A DNA stretch of 64,000 nt. Source: Clostridia bacterium. GTDB taxonomy: Bacteria > Bacillota > Clostridia > Christensenellales > CAG-138. The translations under genes and the position numbers were made by a program. Under the pieces are notes generated by a model. The model was not told the origin of the DNA, did no database searches, and worked only from the letters and a program-made list of their open reading frames with translations. The stretch covers positions 1 through 64,000 of the forward strand of contig JAFXSG010000025.1 of assembly GCA_017525875.1 (NCBI GenBank). The letters are read 5' to 3'. Shown piece after piece: positions 33,215-41,659 of the stretch. Every line of letters starts with the position of its first letter. The first letter of the stretch is position 1.

Positions 33215-34086
33215 AATACGGTTTTTCATCCGGAAAGGAGCTTCTTTCCATATGCGAAGCGGAAGGCATTACGATTGCTGAGGTAATGCTGCGCAAAGAG
33301 ATCGAGACGAGCGAACGAAGCCGCGATGATCTCGTGAACGAAATGTTCGAAAACCTCATGACGATGCAGGAAGCCATCCGTGAGGGCTTTTACAATAAAC
33401 AGCATACGATGACGGGCCTTGCGGACGACAATGCCGAAAAACTGCTTGACTATGCGGATAAGGCAAATATGGGTCCGGACATGACGAAGATCTGCGCCGC
33501 AGCGATAGCGGTTGCGGAAGTGAACGCGTCGATGGGCAAGATCGTTGCGGCGCCGACCGCCGGCTCGTCCGGAGTTATCCCCGCCGTGCTTGTCATGTGC
33601 AGCGAAAAGCACAGCTTTACCGACCGGGACCTTGTGAACGGCCTGTTTGCCGCCGGCGCCGTCGGTGCGATAATAGCGAAGAACGCGAGCATTTCAGGAG
33701 CGGAGGGAGGCTGTCAGGCAGAGATCGGCACCGCTTCCGCTATGGCGGCGGCTGCGCTTGCCGAGCTGTGCGGAGCATCTCCCGCTATGGCGCTTTCGGC
33801 CGCCGCAATGGCCCTCAAAAACATTCTCGGCCTTGTTTGCGACCCCGTCGCCGGGCTCGTCGAGTGCCCCTGTATCAAGCGCAACGCGATGGGTGCAGCC
33901 AATGCGGTGCTCTGCGCGGATATGGCGCTTGCCGGGATAACGAGCATCATCCCGTTTGACGAAGTGGTATCAGCCATGCGCAGTGTGGGCAGAATGATGA
34001 ACGTCGACCTCAAAGAGACTTCCAAGGGCGGTCTCGCCGCCACGCCGACGGCGCTTGAGATCGCCGAAAGAATACACATGGAGTAA
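33211..34086 (+). CDS. sdaAA: L-serine dehydratase, iron-sulfur dependent, alpha subunit
   Basis: About 291 residues. The cysteines that hold the 4Fe-4S cluster are seen in GAEGGCQAEIG and CDPVAGLVECPCIKRN; APTAGSSGVIPAVL is the other hallmark. The start is ATG at 33211 in an ATGA overlap with sdaAB, eleven bases after AAGGAG; an ATG at 33202 is too close to that site. Two-subunit enzymes of this kind are typical of Gram-positive bacteria. Confidence 0.95.
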   Translation: MKYGFSSGKELLSICEAEGITIAEVMLRKEIETSERSRDDLVNEMFENLMTMQEAIREGFYNKQHTMTGLADDNAEKLLDYADKANMGPDMTKICAAAIAVAEVNASMGKIVAAPTAGSSGVIPAVLVMCSEKHSFTDRDLVNGLFAAGAVGAIIAKNASISGAEGGCQAEIGTASAMAAAALAELCGASPAMALSAAAMALKNILGLVCDPVAGLVECPCIKRNAMGAANAVLCADMALAGITSIIPFDEVVSAMRSVGRMMNVDLKETSKGGLAATPTALEIAERIHME

Positions 34087-34095
34087 AAGACTGCT

Positions 34096-34953
34096 TTGCA
34101 GGAAAAAAGGAACAAGATCATAAAGATACTCATACAGGCGGTTCTGATTATTATCGTGCTCGGGCTTATCTTTGTTGCGGTCGAAAGTATCCTTCCGGGC
34201 GTCATTGACACGATAGCCCACGGAACGGGCGACGACGTGAAAGCCTATCTCGACCAGTTCCACGACTTAAAAGGCTATGCCGTTGCGTTCTTCCTGCAGT
34301 TCATTCAGATCGTAACGATCTTCCTGCCGAGCATCCCCATACAGGTCGCTGTGGGGATCGTTTTCGGCGTTTGGAAGGGCTTCCTCGTTTGCTTCCTCGG
34401 GTACGTATCAGCCAATGCGGTCATCTTTATCCTCGTGCGCAAGCTCGGCTCCGGCCTTGAAAAACTGCTGCCGTCGACTTCAAAAGCAAAGGAAAAGCAT
34501 AAGAAAAAGCAGAACGCGATACTGTCGTCCAACCATCCCGCGTTCATGGTGTTCCTCGCGACTACTTTCCCGATCCTTCCGAACGGGTTTATCCCTTACG
34601 TTGCAGCAAAAACCAAAGTCAGCTTCGTTTCCTTTATGGCGGCTATCAGCATCGGATGTGTTCCGACGATCCTCACGCTCTGTGCAGTCGGCAAAAAGCT
34701 TATCGGCGGAGACTTCCTGCAGGCCGCGCTCTATACACTGCCGCTTCTTCTGTTCTTCCTGATCATGTTCTGGCAGCAGAAAAGGATCACAAGTCTTTAT
34801 GAGAAGATCGTCGATCGGATAAACAGGAAGACCGAAACAGGGCAGGCAAGCGATATGGATCAGGTCGAAACTCTGCTGGAACCGGAGATAGAAAACCCGT
34901 TTGCCAAAAAGGGAACAGGCCGGTCCGTTGAAAACGGTGAAGATACTGAATAG
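34096..34953 (+). CDS. VTT-domain (TVP38/DedA-like) membrane protein
   Basis: 285 residues. A first helix (about 10-35), then the VTT core: FFLQFIQIVTIFLPSIPIQVAVGIVFG, GYVSANAVIFILVRKLG, and ATTFPILPNGFIPYVAAKTKV, where FPxxPNG-like reentrant loops are typical. VTT proteins are linked to lipid scrambling and membrane homeostasis; the exact role here is unknown. The start is TTG, with GGAG 11 bases upstream inside the end of sdaAA, so it is likely in the same operon. A polar tail of 45 residues ends it. Confidence 0.85.
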   Translation: MQEKRNKIIKILIQAVLIIIVLGLIFVAVESILPGVIDTIAHGTGDDVKAYLDQFHDLKGYAVAFFLQFIQIVTIFLPSIPIQVAVGIVFGVWKGFLVCFLGYVSANAVIFILVRKLGSGLEKLLPSTSKAKEKHKKKQNAILSSNHPAFMVFLATTFPILPNGFIPYVAAKTKVSFVSFMAAISIGCVPTILTLCAVGKKLIGGDFLQAALYTLPLLLFFLIMFWQQKRITSLYEKIVDRINRKTETGQASDMDQVETLLEPEIENPFAKKGTGRSVENGEDTE

Positions 34954-34960
34954 CAAAAAA

Positions 34961-34992
34961 GCTCGCCTTAGCAATGAAAGCGAGCTTCTTTC
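34961..34992. terminator. bidirectional terminator between convergent genes
   Basis: AAGCTCGC, 13-base loop, GCGAGCTT; T-rich on the plus side and A-rich before it, so usable from both directions. Confidence 0.75.
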
Positions 34993-35001
34993 TTAAAGAT
35001 A

Positions 35002-35982
35002 TCAGTTGAGAACGAGCCTGACGTTGCCGGTCTTCACCGCGCGGATCTTCGCGCGACGCGGATCCATGAGCCTTGACACGAAGCGTTCGCCATACGCGCT
35101 TTCGAGCGTCTCGTTCTTCATCGGAGAATCACCGTCCTCGATTATCTCAAGGTTAGTTGCAAATATCGTTGCCTTCCCGGAATCCTGCCTGTCGCACAGT
35201 ATCGAAAGCAAGGTTTCCACCGTGATCGTGTTGATCATCGGCTCTGTACCGAGATCGTCGATGATAAGCAGATCCGGTATGCTGAAATCGGGTTTGTCCT
35301 CGGGAGAACTGCGCAGGTTGTCGAGCGTCATCTGGATCAGCCTGTACGCGTTGATCTTCAAAACCGAGTATCCTCTTTTGAGAACGCGTCCGCCGATGCA
35401 GTTCAGCAGATAGGTCTTGCCGACGCCGGTGGGGCCGAAATAGACGAGGTCCTTCTGCTCCGCGTTCGGGAAATTATCCGCATATTCCATCGCTTCGGCA
35501 AGCAGTTTGCTCATCTTCTTCCTGTTCTTGGGCTCCTTCTGAAGCCCGAGATCGAAGTTTTCAAAGCTTTCCTCGGAATTGACTCCTGCGTCGTCGAAAG
35601 CGGCTCTGACCGCGAGCTGCGTCACGCAGTGGCAGAGCTCCCTGCCGATCCTGCCGGTGTCCATGCAGTCGGGGCAGATACATTTGGGCTCGAGATAGTC
35701 TTCAGGAAAACCGTGCTCCTTCAGCAAACGCGTGCGCTCCGCTTTCCTGTCGGCAATGACCTTTTCTGCGAGCGCTTTTGTCTCAGCGGGGTCGTCGCTG
35801 TTCATGACCTGTTTCCCGAGATCGAATACGATCGCGTTAAGGCTTTCGTCGAGCGAACGCATTTCGGGAACGGCCTTATAGACCTCGTCAGTACGCGCGT
35901 CTTTGAGCCGTTTTACACGCATCCTGCGGTCTGCAAGCTCATCATGCAGTGCTTTTGTAAATGCTGCGGATTTAATCCTCAT
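35002..35982 (-). CDS. DnaI/DnaC-like helicase-loading ATPase
   Basis: 326 residues. An N-terminal helical part and a zinc-binding cluster (CICPDCMDTGRIGRELCHC) precede an AAA+ domain with Walker A GPTGVGKTYLL (K189) and Walker B LLIIDDLGTE. DnaI-type proteins load the replicative helicase DnaB/DnaC at origins and forks. ATG at 35982 is preferred because GGAGAGG lies nine bases upstream; it overlaps the DnaD-repeat gene by 11 bases, so the two are coupled as in the Bacillus dnaB-dnaI pair. Confidence 0.9.
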   Translation of the reverse strand: MRIKSAAFTKALHDELADRRMRVKRLKDARTDEVYKAVPEMRSLDESLNAIVFDLGKQVMNSDDPAETKALAEKVIADRKAERTRLLKEHGFPEDYLEPKCICPDCMDTGRIGRELCHCVTQLAVRAAFDDAGVNSEESFENFDLGLQKEPKNRKKMSKLLAEAMEYADNFPNAEQKDLVYFGPTGVGKTYLLNCIGGRVLKRGYSVLKINAYRLIQMTLDNLRSSPEDKPDFSIPDLLIIDDLGTEPMINTITVETLLSILCDRQDSGKATIFATNLEIIEDGDSPMKNETLESAYGERFVSRLMDPRRAKIRAVKTGNVRLVLN

Positions 35983-37201
35983 CGTCGTCATCCTCTCCGA
36001 AGTCTATGCCAAGCTTTTTGAGCTCTTCTTTTGTGTACTTGCGCTGCTTGTAATTGAGAGCGCGGTTGACCGATCTGCCTTTTGCGGAGCCGGAACGCTG
36101 TTCGGACTCCGCCGTCTGCTGGAACTCCTTCGCGGCCTGGAAGCTTGCGATGCCTTTCTCATGCCAGGTCGTGATGAGCCGCTTCATCTCCGCAAAGGGA
36201 GTGCCTTTCTTTGCGGAAAGCTCCGCTGCGTACAGGATAAGTTCAGCGCTCATGGCATATTCGCGCACCCAGAATTCGAACTGCCTTCGGTCGTTCGCGC
36301 TCGCGTTTCGCTTCAGACCGGCGCGCGTAAACGCCTGCCTTGCAAGTTCCGCGATCATATCCTGCTCGCGTAAGACCTCGCGCATGTCATCAGCGGAAAC
36401 GCTGCCTTTCTCATGGTAGCTTGAAAGGATCGCGTCAAGGTATTTGAAGTTCGGCCTGTCCACGGCCACCATATCCGAAAGCGCAAGGGAGATCGCTTCC
36501 TCGGTAAAGCCCCATTCACGGACCCATTTATCATAGAGCGCAACTTCGTCCTCAGTCGGGCGGCGGCTCAGATTCCACCGTTTCAGGATCACTGCCGCAC
36601 CGCCCGAAAGCTCTGTCTGGCGTTCGAAGCTCTCGCGAACGGAATCAAGGGTGAGGATGCCGTCTGCAGCAAGGCGCTTCGCAACGGAATCCATATAGTT
36701 GATGTGCACGCGCGCGCCTTTGATCTCAATGCAGTGACGAACGATCTCGACCGAAGCGTCCTCATCAAAGCCGAACACCTCGATCCAGTCATAGATCTTT
36801 TTCAGGTCGGTCCCGGACAGATTGCGTGTGCCGAGCACCTCCTGGAGCTTTGAAACGAGTTCGTGATAATTCTGCGCGCCGCTATTTAGCTCGCTGCCTG
36901 AAGAGATCTCGGAGAAGGGGAGGAACTGGACAGCCAGGCTGCCGTTTTCCCCGTATGAGGCACGCACGAGGCCCTGCTTTTCCCAATACATAAGCGCGTC
37001 ATTGACCTGCTCCTCGGTCATTGAAAGCGCAGAAGCGATATCTTCGCCGTTCCCGCCGCCGCACGACAGGAGCATTAGGGAATACAGATACACCTTGACG
37101 GCGCCTTCCGGCGCATCGGCCATGTATCCGGCGATGAATCTGTTATCCACACTCGTTGATGAAAAAAGCTTTTGATCTTTAAAAATTACGGTCCCTGCCA
37201 T
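35972..37201 (-). CDS. DnaD-domain replication initiation protein with three DnaD-like repeats
   Basis: 409 residues. N-terminal winged-helix region (1-100), then three segments with the DnaD C-terminal pattern: YDWIEVFGFDEDASVEIVRH...YMDSVAKRL, KWVREWGFTEEAISLALSD...YLDAILSSY and FWVREYAMSAELILYAAEL...MKRLITTWHEKG. Bacillus DnaB and DnaD have fewer such units. The C-terminus is acidic (GEDDDDED). With the downstream helicase loader it probably forms the primosome-loading machinery. A SigA promoter lies upstream. Confidence 0.82.
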   Translation of the reverse strand: MAGTVIFKDQKLFSSTSVDNRFIAGYMADAPEGAVKVYLYSLMLLSCGGGNGEDIASALSMTEEQVNDALMYWEKQGLVRASYGENGSLAVQFLPFSEISSGSELNSGAQNYHELVSKLQEVLGTRNLSGTDLKKIYDWIEVFGFDEDASVEIVRHCIEIKGARVHINYMDSVAKRLAADGILTLDSVRESFERQTELSGGAAVILKRWNLSRRPTEDEVALYDKWVREWGFTEEAISLALSDMVAVDRPNFKYLDAILSSYHEKGSVSADDMREVLREQDMIAELARQAFTRAGLKRNASANDRRQFEFWVREYAMSAELILYAAELSAKKGTPFAEMKRLITTWHEKGIASFQAAKEFQQTAESEQRSGSAKGRSVNRALNYKQRKYTKEELKKLGIDFGEDDDDED

Positions 37202-37242
37202 GCCTGCCTCGCATATCGGTCTGATGGATTCCTTATACTGTT

Positions 37243-37272
37243 ATTTTATCATTTCCGGGCTTGACATGTCAA
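37243..37272 (-). promoter_or_regulatory. SigA promoter of the primosome operon with palindromic -35
   Basis: Minus strand: TTGACA, 18 bases, TAAAAT. The -35 lies in the perfect 12-bp palindrome TTGACATGTCAA (37261-37272). Confidence 0.65.
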
Positions 37273-37292
37273 TTGAAAGCCGCCAAAAACAC

Positions 37293-37318
37293 AAAAGCTG
37301 CCGCGGTGCAGCAGCTTT
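37293..37318. terminator. terminator between the primosome operon and DUF1292 gene
   Basis: AAAAGCTGC, loop CGCGGTGC, GCAGCTTTT. Usable on both strands; it closes the DUF1292 transcript on the minus strand. Confidence 0.75.
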
Positions 37319-37331
37319 TCACGGTGCTTGA

Positions 37332-37676
37332 TTATTTGTTGTCGCCGCCGTTGCAGTCTTCGCAATCGCAGCCTTCATCACAGCAGCAGTCTTCGTCTTC
37401 CATCCTGGCCTGAACGATCTCGATGAGCGCATCCATATCTTCCTCAGCGGGGGAGACGAACTCCTCGGTATCCTCTTCTTCGTTCACGATGATCTGCATA
37501 ATGTAGACGCTGTGCTCGCAGTCGCACTCCTCGTCATCCTCGCAGTCGCACTCTTCGTTTGCATCGATGAGCACGGCGTATTCCTTACCGTTGTAATCGA
37601 AGTAGTCGATAACGTCAAGCTCAAAATCATTACCGTCGTCATCGGTAAAAACAACAAAATCTCTTTCTTCTTCCAT
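37332..37676 (-). CDS. DUF1292 (YrzB-like) protein with acidic cysteine clusters
   Basis: 114 residues. The start FVVFTDDDGNDFELDVIDYFDYNGKEYAVLI is the DUF1292 pattern; these small proteins are widespread in Firmicutes and of unknown function. Unlike the typical short form, it has two Cys/Asp/Glu clusters, CDCEDDEECDCEH in the middle and CCCDEGCDCEDC at the end, 11 cysteines in all, which could bind metal. AAGGAGT precedes the ATG. Confidence 0.8.
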   Translation of the reverse strand: MEEERDFVVFTDDDGNDFELDVIDYFDYNGKEYAVLIDANEECDCEDDEECDCEHSVYIMQIIVNEEEDTEEFVSPAEEDMDALIEIVQARMEDEDCCCDEGCDCEDCNGGDNK

Positions 37677-37717
37677 GATAGTTACTCCTTAATGATTATC
37701 GGGATCATACCCAGATG

Positions 37718-37746
37718 ATTTTACTACATCCGAATAACGATTGCAA
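37718..37746 (-). promoter_or_regulatory. SigA promoter of the DUF1292 gene
   Basis: Minus strand: TTGCAA, 17 bases, TAAAAT. Confidence 0.65.
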
Positions 37747-37851
37747 CAGTTGAAATGAAGTTTTATATGCAAAATAAGACGAAACACGCCGAAAAGCGAA
37801 AGCGTGAGCCCGCAGCGAAAGATTATATTTGCGTGCCGGGTCTTCGGATCA

Positions 37852-37880
37852 TTGACAATTTCGGGTATTGCTGTTAAAAT
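37852..37880 (+). promoter_or_regulatory. SigA promoter of the pyrimidine operon
   Basis: TTGACA, 17 bases, TAAAAT. It starts the leader that carries the PyrR attenuator. Confidence 0.8.
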
Positions 37881-37886
37881 AATCCC

Positions 37887-38004
37887 GATCTTTAAGGCGG
37901 CCCTGTGAGGCGGCGAACGGTACTTTGATGCCGGCAAGACGAACAGAATACGCTGTGGCTCTCCATAGGTATATTGCATCTTGCCGCTCAGGCAGGATTT
38001 TTTA
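37887..38004 (+). promoter_or_regulatory. PyrR-dependent attenuator of the pyr operon
   Basis: CCCTGTGAGGC at 37901-37911 fits the PyrR RNA-binding loop (pattern CCNGNGAGG), in the expected setting after CTTTAA. Downstream, CTTGCC, loop GCTCA, GGCAGG and ATTTTTT form a terminator ending near 38003; the segment GGCAAGA at 37933-37939 can pair with TCTTGCC to make the competing antiterminator. With UMP bound, PyrR would favour the terminator. Confidence 0.8.
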
Positions 38005-38038
38005 TTACCGGGATCGCACACGGCCGCACGGAGGAAGT

Positions 38039-39280
38039 ATGATCGATATGATCGGAAACGCTATCGAGCGCGTCAAAACCCAGCTTTGCTCAACCAGGCC
38101 CGGCAGCCGGCTTGATCGTCCTGGTTTTCCGTTCCTCAATTCCGACCATTGCCTCACTATTCCCGGTCTCGTAGATGTTCACGTTCATCTTCGCGAGCCG
38201 GGTTTTTCTTATAAAGAAACTATAAAAACGGGGACCGAGGCGGCGGCGCACGGCGGCTACACAGCCGTTTGCCCGATGCCGAATCTGAACCCCGTTCCTG
38301 ATACTGCCGAAAACCTTTCCGCTCAGCTTGAGCTGATAAAGCGCGATTCCGTTATCAGGACGATTCCGTACGGCTCGATAACAAGGGGCGAAAAGGGCGA
38401 AGCGCTTTCCGATATGGAGGCTATGGCGCCGTATGTCGTCGGCTTTTCGGATGACGGCAGGGGAGTGCAGAGCGGGGAGATGATGCGCAGCGCGATGCTG
38501 CTTGCAAAGAAGCTCGGCAAACCCATCGCGGCGCACTGTGAAGATAACTCGCTGCTCTTCGGCGGCTATATCCACACCGGGACCTATGCTAAAGCGCACG
38601 GCCACCGCGGCATCTCAAGCGAGAGCGAATGGAAGCAGATCGAGCGCGATATCGGGCTCGTCCGCGAAACGGGCTGCAGCTATCACGTCTGCCATATCTC
38701 CACAAAAGAGTCCGTGGCGCTCATTCGCAAGGCAAAGGCCGACGGCCTCGACGTGACCTGTGAGACCGGGCCGCATTATCTCGTCTTTACGGATGAGGAC
38801 CTTATTGAAGACGGCCGCTTCAAGATGAACCCCCCGCTGCGTTCCAAGGCGGACAGGGAAGCTCTGATCGAGGGTATCGTCGACGGTACGATAGACATGA
38901 TCGCGACCGATCACGCGCCGCATTCGCGGGAGGAGAAGTCGCGCGGGCTTGAAAAGAGCGCTTTCGGCGTCGTCGGGCTCGAGACCGCGTTCCCGGTGAT
39001 GTACACCAAATTCGTCAAAACCGGCGTCATTACGCTTGAAAAGCTGATCGAGCTGATGAGCATCAACCCCGCCAAACGCTTCAATATCGACGTTTCGGAT
39101 GACTTTGCCGTGGTCGACGTCGAAAAGCTTTACCGGATAGACGACAACGATTTCCTATCCATGGGGAAAGCTTCGCCGTTCGTCGGGATGCAGGTTTACG
39201 GCAAATGCCTGCTCACCGTTTGCGGCGGCAGGACGGCATACGCCGACCCCATGTTTCAGGCCGAACGAAAGGATCGATAA
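38039..39280 (+). CDS. pyrC: dihydroorotase (type I)
   Basis: 413 residues. Zinc-binding LVDVHVHLREPGFSYKET, AAHCED, the loop with HVCHISTKES and the catalytic aspartate segment MIATDHAPHSREEK are all present. It cyclises carbamoyl aspartate to dihydroorotate. CGGAGGAAGT lies directly before ATG at 38039. The N-terminal region before the beta-barrel is shorter than in typical class I enzymes. First gene of the operon; its stop overlaps the start of pyrK (TAATG). Confidence 0.95.
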   Translation: MIDMIGNAIERVKTQLCSTRPGSRLDRPGFPFLNSDHCLTIPGLVDVHVHLREPGFSYKETIKTGTEAAAHGGYTAVCPMPNLNPVPDTAENLSAQLELIKRDSVIRTIPYGSITRGEKGEALSDMEAMAPYVVGFSDDGRGVQSGEMMRSAMLLAKKLGKPIAAHCEDNSLLFGGYIHTGTYAKAHGHRGISSESEWKQIERDIGLVRETGCSYHVCHISTKESVALIRKAKADGLDVTCETGPHYLVFTDEDLIEDGRFKMNPPLRSKADREALIEGIVDGTIDMIATDHAPHSREEKSRGLEKSAFGVVGLETAFPVMYTKFVKTGVITLEKLIELMSINPAKRFNIDVSDDFAVVDVEKLYRIDDNDFLSMGKASPFVGMQVYGKCLLTVCGGRTAYADPMFQAERKDR

Positions 39281-40029
39281 TGCTGAGCCAGAATATCTTT
39301 ACGATAACAGAAAACGAAAAGATAGCCGATAAAACCTTCAGGATGGAGCTCTCCGGCGACGCTTCGGCCATTGTCAGGCCCGGGCAGTTTGTCAACATAA
39401 AGCTCAACGGCTTTTTCCTTCGCAGGCCGATCTCCGTCTGCGACTGCACGGGCAGCGGCTTAACGCTGATCTACAAGACTGTCGGCGCGGGAACGGAGTA
39501 CATGAGCACGCTGCACGCGGGCGAAAAGCTCGATCTTCTCGTCGGCCTTGGCAACGGCTTCGACACTTCGCTCAGCGGTGACAGCCCGCTCCTTATCGCC
39601 GGCGGCGGAGGCGTTCCGCCAATGATAAACCTCACTAAAAGGCTTATCAGCGAGGGCAGGCGCGTACAGTGCGTTATCGGATTCAATACCGCTAATGAAG
39701 TCTACTGCGAGCGTGAACTCAGAAAGCTTGGCGCAGAAGTCATCGTGACCACCGCCGACGGGAGCTATGGCGTCAAGGGCTTTGTGACGGACGCCGTTCG
39801 CGGCCTTGCATACAGCTTTTTCTACACCTGCGGACCTCTGCCGATGTATAAAGCCATCCGCAGCGTTGTCAGCTCCGCCGGCCAATACAGCTTTGAAGAG
39901 CGAATGGGCTGCGGCTTCGGCGCGTGCATGGGCTGCTCCATCAAAACAAGGCAGGGCGCAAAGCGCATCTGCAAGGACGGCCCCGTGTTCAATTCGGAAG
40001 ATATAATCTGGGAGGAGCTCGAAAAATGA
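39280..40029 (+). CDS. pyrK: dihydroorotate dehydrogenase electron-transfer subunit
   Basis: 249 residues. FAD-binding region (VRPGQFVNIKL, LRRPISVCD), NAD-binding region (LLIAGGGGVPPMINL) and the 2Fe-2S cysteines in MGCGFGACMGCSIKT plus a later Cys. PyrK passes electrons from PyrD to NAD in the class 1B enzyme. Overlaps pyrC by one base and pyrD by four (ATGA). Confidence 0.96.
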   Translation: MLSQNIFTITENEKIADKTFRMELSGDASAIVRPGQFVNIKLNGFFLRRPISVCDCTGSGLTLIYKTVGAGTEYMSTLHAGEKLDLLVGLGNGFDTSLSGDSPLLIAGGGGVPPMINLTKRLISEGRRVQCVIGFNTANEVYCERELRKLGAEVIVTTADGSYGVKGFVTDAVRGLAYSFFYTCGPLPMYKAIRSVVSSAGQYSFEERMGCGFGACMGCSIKTRQGAKRICKDGPVFNSEDIIWEELEK

Positions 40030-40952
40030 CGAATTCTCCTGATATGAAGATCAGCCTCTGCGGCTTGGAACTGGACAACCCGATCATTCCGGCGAGCGGG
40101 ACCTTCGGCTACGGTCACGAATTCGCGGAACTGTATGACATCAACGTTCTCGGCTCGTTTTCGTTCAAGGGAACGACGTTCGAGCCGCGTTTCGGGAACG
40201 CCACACCCCGCATAGCAGAGTGCCCCGAGGGAATGCTGAACTCTATCGGGCTGCAGAACCCGGGCGTTCACGCGGTCATAAACGAAGAGCTGCCGAAGCT
40301 CGAAAAGTGTTTCAGAAAAAAGGTTATCGCGAACGTCGGCGGTTTTTCCGTCGACGAATACGCGAAGACGAGCGAACTGCTGAACGCATGCGATCAGGTC
40401 GGCATGATAGAGGTCAACATCAGCTGCCCGAACGTGCATAACGGCGGAATGAGCTTCGGCACCGATCCAGCCGCCGCCGCTGAGGTGACGAGGGCAGTCA
40501 AGGCGGTTACAACAAAGCCCGTTGTGATGAAGCTCAGCCCGAACGCCGCGGATATCGCTGCCATAGCCAAAGCCTGCGAGGACGCGGGCGCAGACGGCAT
40601 CAGCCTTATAAACACGCTGCTCGGAATGAGGATCGACCTTAAAACGCGCAGACCCATCCTTGCGAACAAGATGGGCGGGTACTCAGGCCGGGCTGTATTC
40701 CCGGTCGCTGTAAGGATGGTCTACCAGGTATACGAAGCCGTTAAGATCCCGATCATCGGTATGGGCGGCATTTCAAGCGCAGCGGACGTGATCGAAATGA
40801 TGCTTGCCGGTGCTGCCGCAGTACAGGTCGGCGCAGCGAACCTCGTCGATCCGTTTGCCTGCCCGAAGATCATAAAAGAGCTTCCCGGCGTGATGCGGAA
40901 TTACGGAATAAACAAATTGACTGATATTATCGGAGGTGCGCATAATGGGTAA
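40026..40952 (+). CDS. pyrD: dihydroorotate dehydrogenase, class 1B catalytic subunit
   Basis: 308 residues, FMN barrel. NPIIPASGTFGYG, MLNSIGLQNPG, VNISCPNVHNGG with the class 1 catalytic cysteine, and IIGMGGISSAADVIEMMLAGA. It oxidises dihydroorotate to orotate in the cytoplasm, with PyrK as partner. The pyrF start lies inside its last codons, with GGAGG placed 7 bases before it. Confidence 0.97.
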   Translation: MTNSPDMKISLCGLELDNPIIPASGTFGYGHEFAELYDINVLGSFSFKGTTFEPRFGNATPRIAECPEGMLNSIGLQNPGVHAVINEELPKLEKCFRKKVIANVGGFSVDEYAKTSELLNACDQVGMIEVNISCPNVHNGGMSFGTDPAAAAEVTRAVKAVTTKPVVMKLSPNAADIAAIAKACEDAGADGISLINTLLGMRIDLKTRRPILANKMGGYSGRAVFPVAVRMVYQVYEAVKIPIIGMGGISSAADVIEMMLAGAAAVQVGAANLVDPFACPKIIKELPGVMRNYGINKLTDIIGGAHNG

Positions 40953-41649
40953 GGACGTGATCGTTGCCTGCGATTTCGCAAGCAAAGACGCCGTAATGAG
41001 TTTTCTCGATAAATTCGACGGCAGAAAACCGTTCGTAAAGATCGGAATGGAGCTCTTCTACGCGGAGGGCCCCGCGATCGTTCGCGAGATCAAGGCGAGG
41101 GGGCATAAGATCTTTCTCGACCTCAAGCTTCACGACATACCGAACACGGTCATGAAAGCGATGAAGGTACTTTCGGCGCTTGATGCAGACATGTGCAATC
41201 TGCACGCAGCCGGTACTCGGGCGATGATGGAAGCGGCGATAAAGGGCCTGACCCGCGAGGACGGCACAAGGCCGATACTGATCGCCGTCACGCAGCTGAC
41301 ATCAACAAGTCAGGATGCGATGCGCGAAGAGCTGCTCATAGATCAGCCGATCGATAAGGTCGTGATGAGCTATGCTGAAAACGCCAAGGCCGCAGGTCTC
41401 GACGGCGTCGTTTGTTCACCGCTTGAAGCCGCAAAGGTCCACGAAGTCTGCGGTGACGACTTCCTCACGGTCACTCCCGGCGTACGCTTTGCGGACGGCG
41501 ACAAGGGCGACCAGGTGCGCGTCATGACGCCGGAGCAGGCAAAACTGATCGGCTCGGACTACATCGTCGTAGGGCGGCCTATCACCGCTGCCGAGGATCC
41601 TGTTGCCGCATACGAGCGCTGCATTCGTGAATTCGTTGATCAACAATAA
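40945..41649 (+). CDS. pyrF: orotidine 5'-phosphate decarboxylase
   Basis: 234 residues of the group 1 (Bacillus/E. coli) type. Active-site FLDLKLHDIPNT holds the Asp-Lys-Asp chain, and TPGVRF and YIVVGRPIT bind the phosphate. It produces UMP, the last step. The start ATG is set by CGGAGGTG upstream and overlaps pyrD by eight bases. Confidence 0.97.
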   Translation: MGKDVIVACDFASKDAVMSFLDKFDGRKPFVKIGMELFYAEGPAIVREIKARGHKIFLDLKLHDIPNTVMKAMKVLSALDADMCNLHAAGTRAMMEAAIKGLTREDGTRPILIAVTQLTSTSQDAMREELLIDQPIDKVVMSYAENAKAAGLDGVVCSPLEAAKVHEVCGDDFLTVTPGVRFADGDKGDQVRVMTPEQAKLIGSDYIVVGRPITAAEDPVAAYERCIREFVDQQ

Positions 41650-41659
41650 GGGGGAGAAT

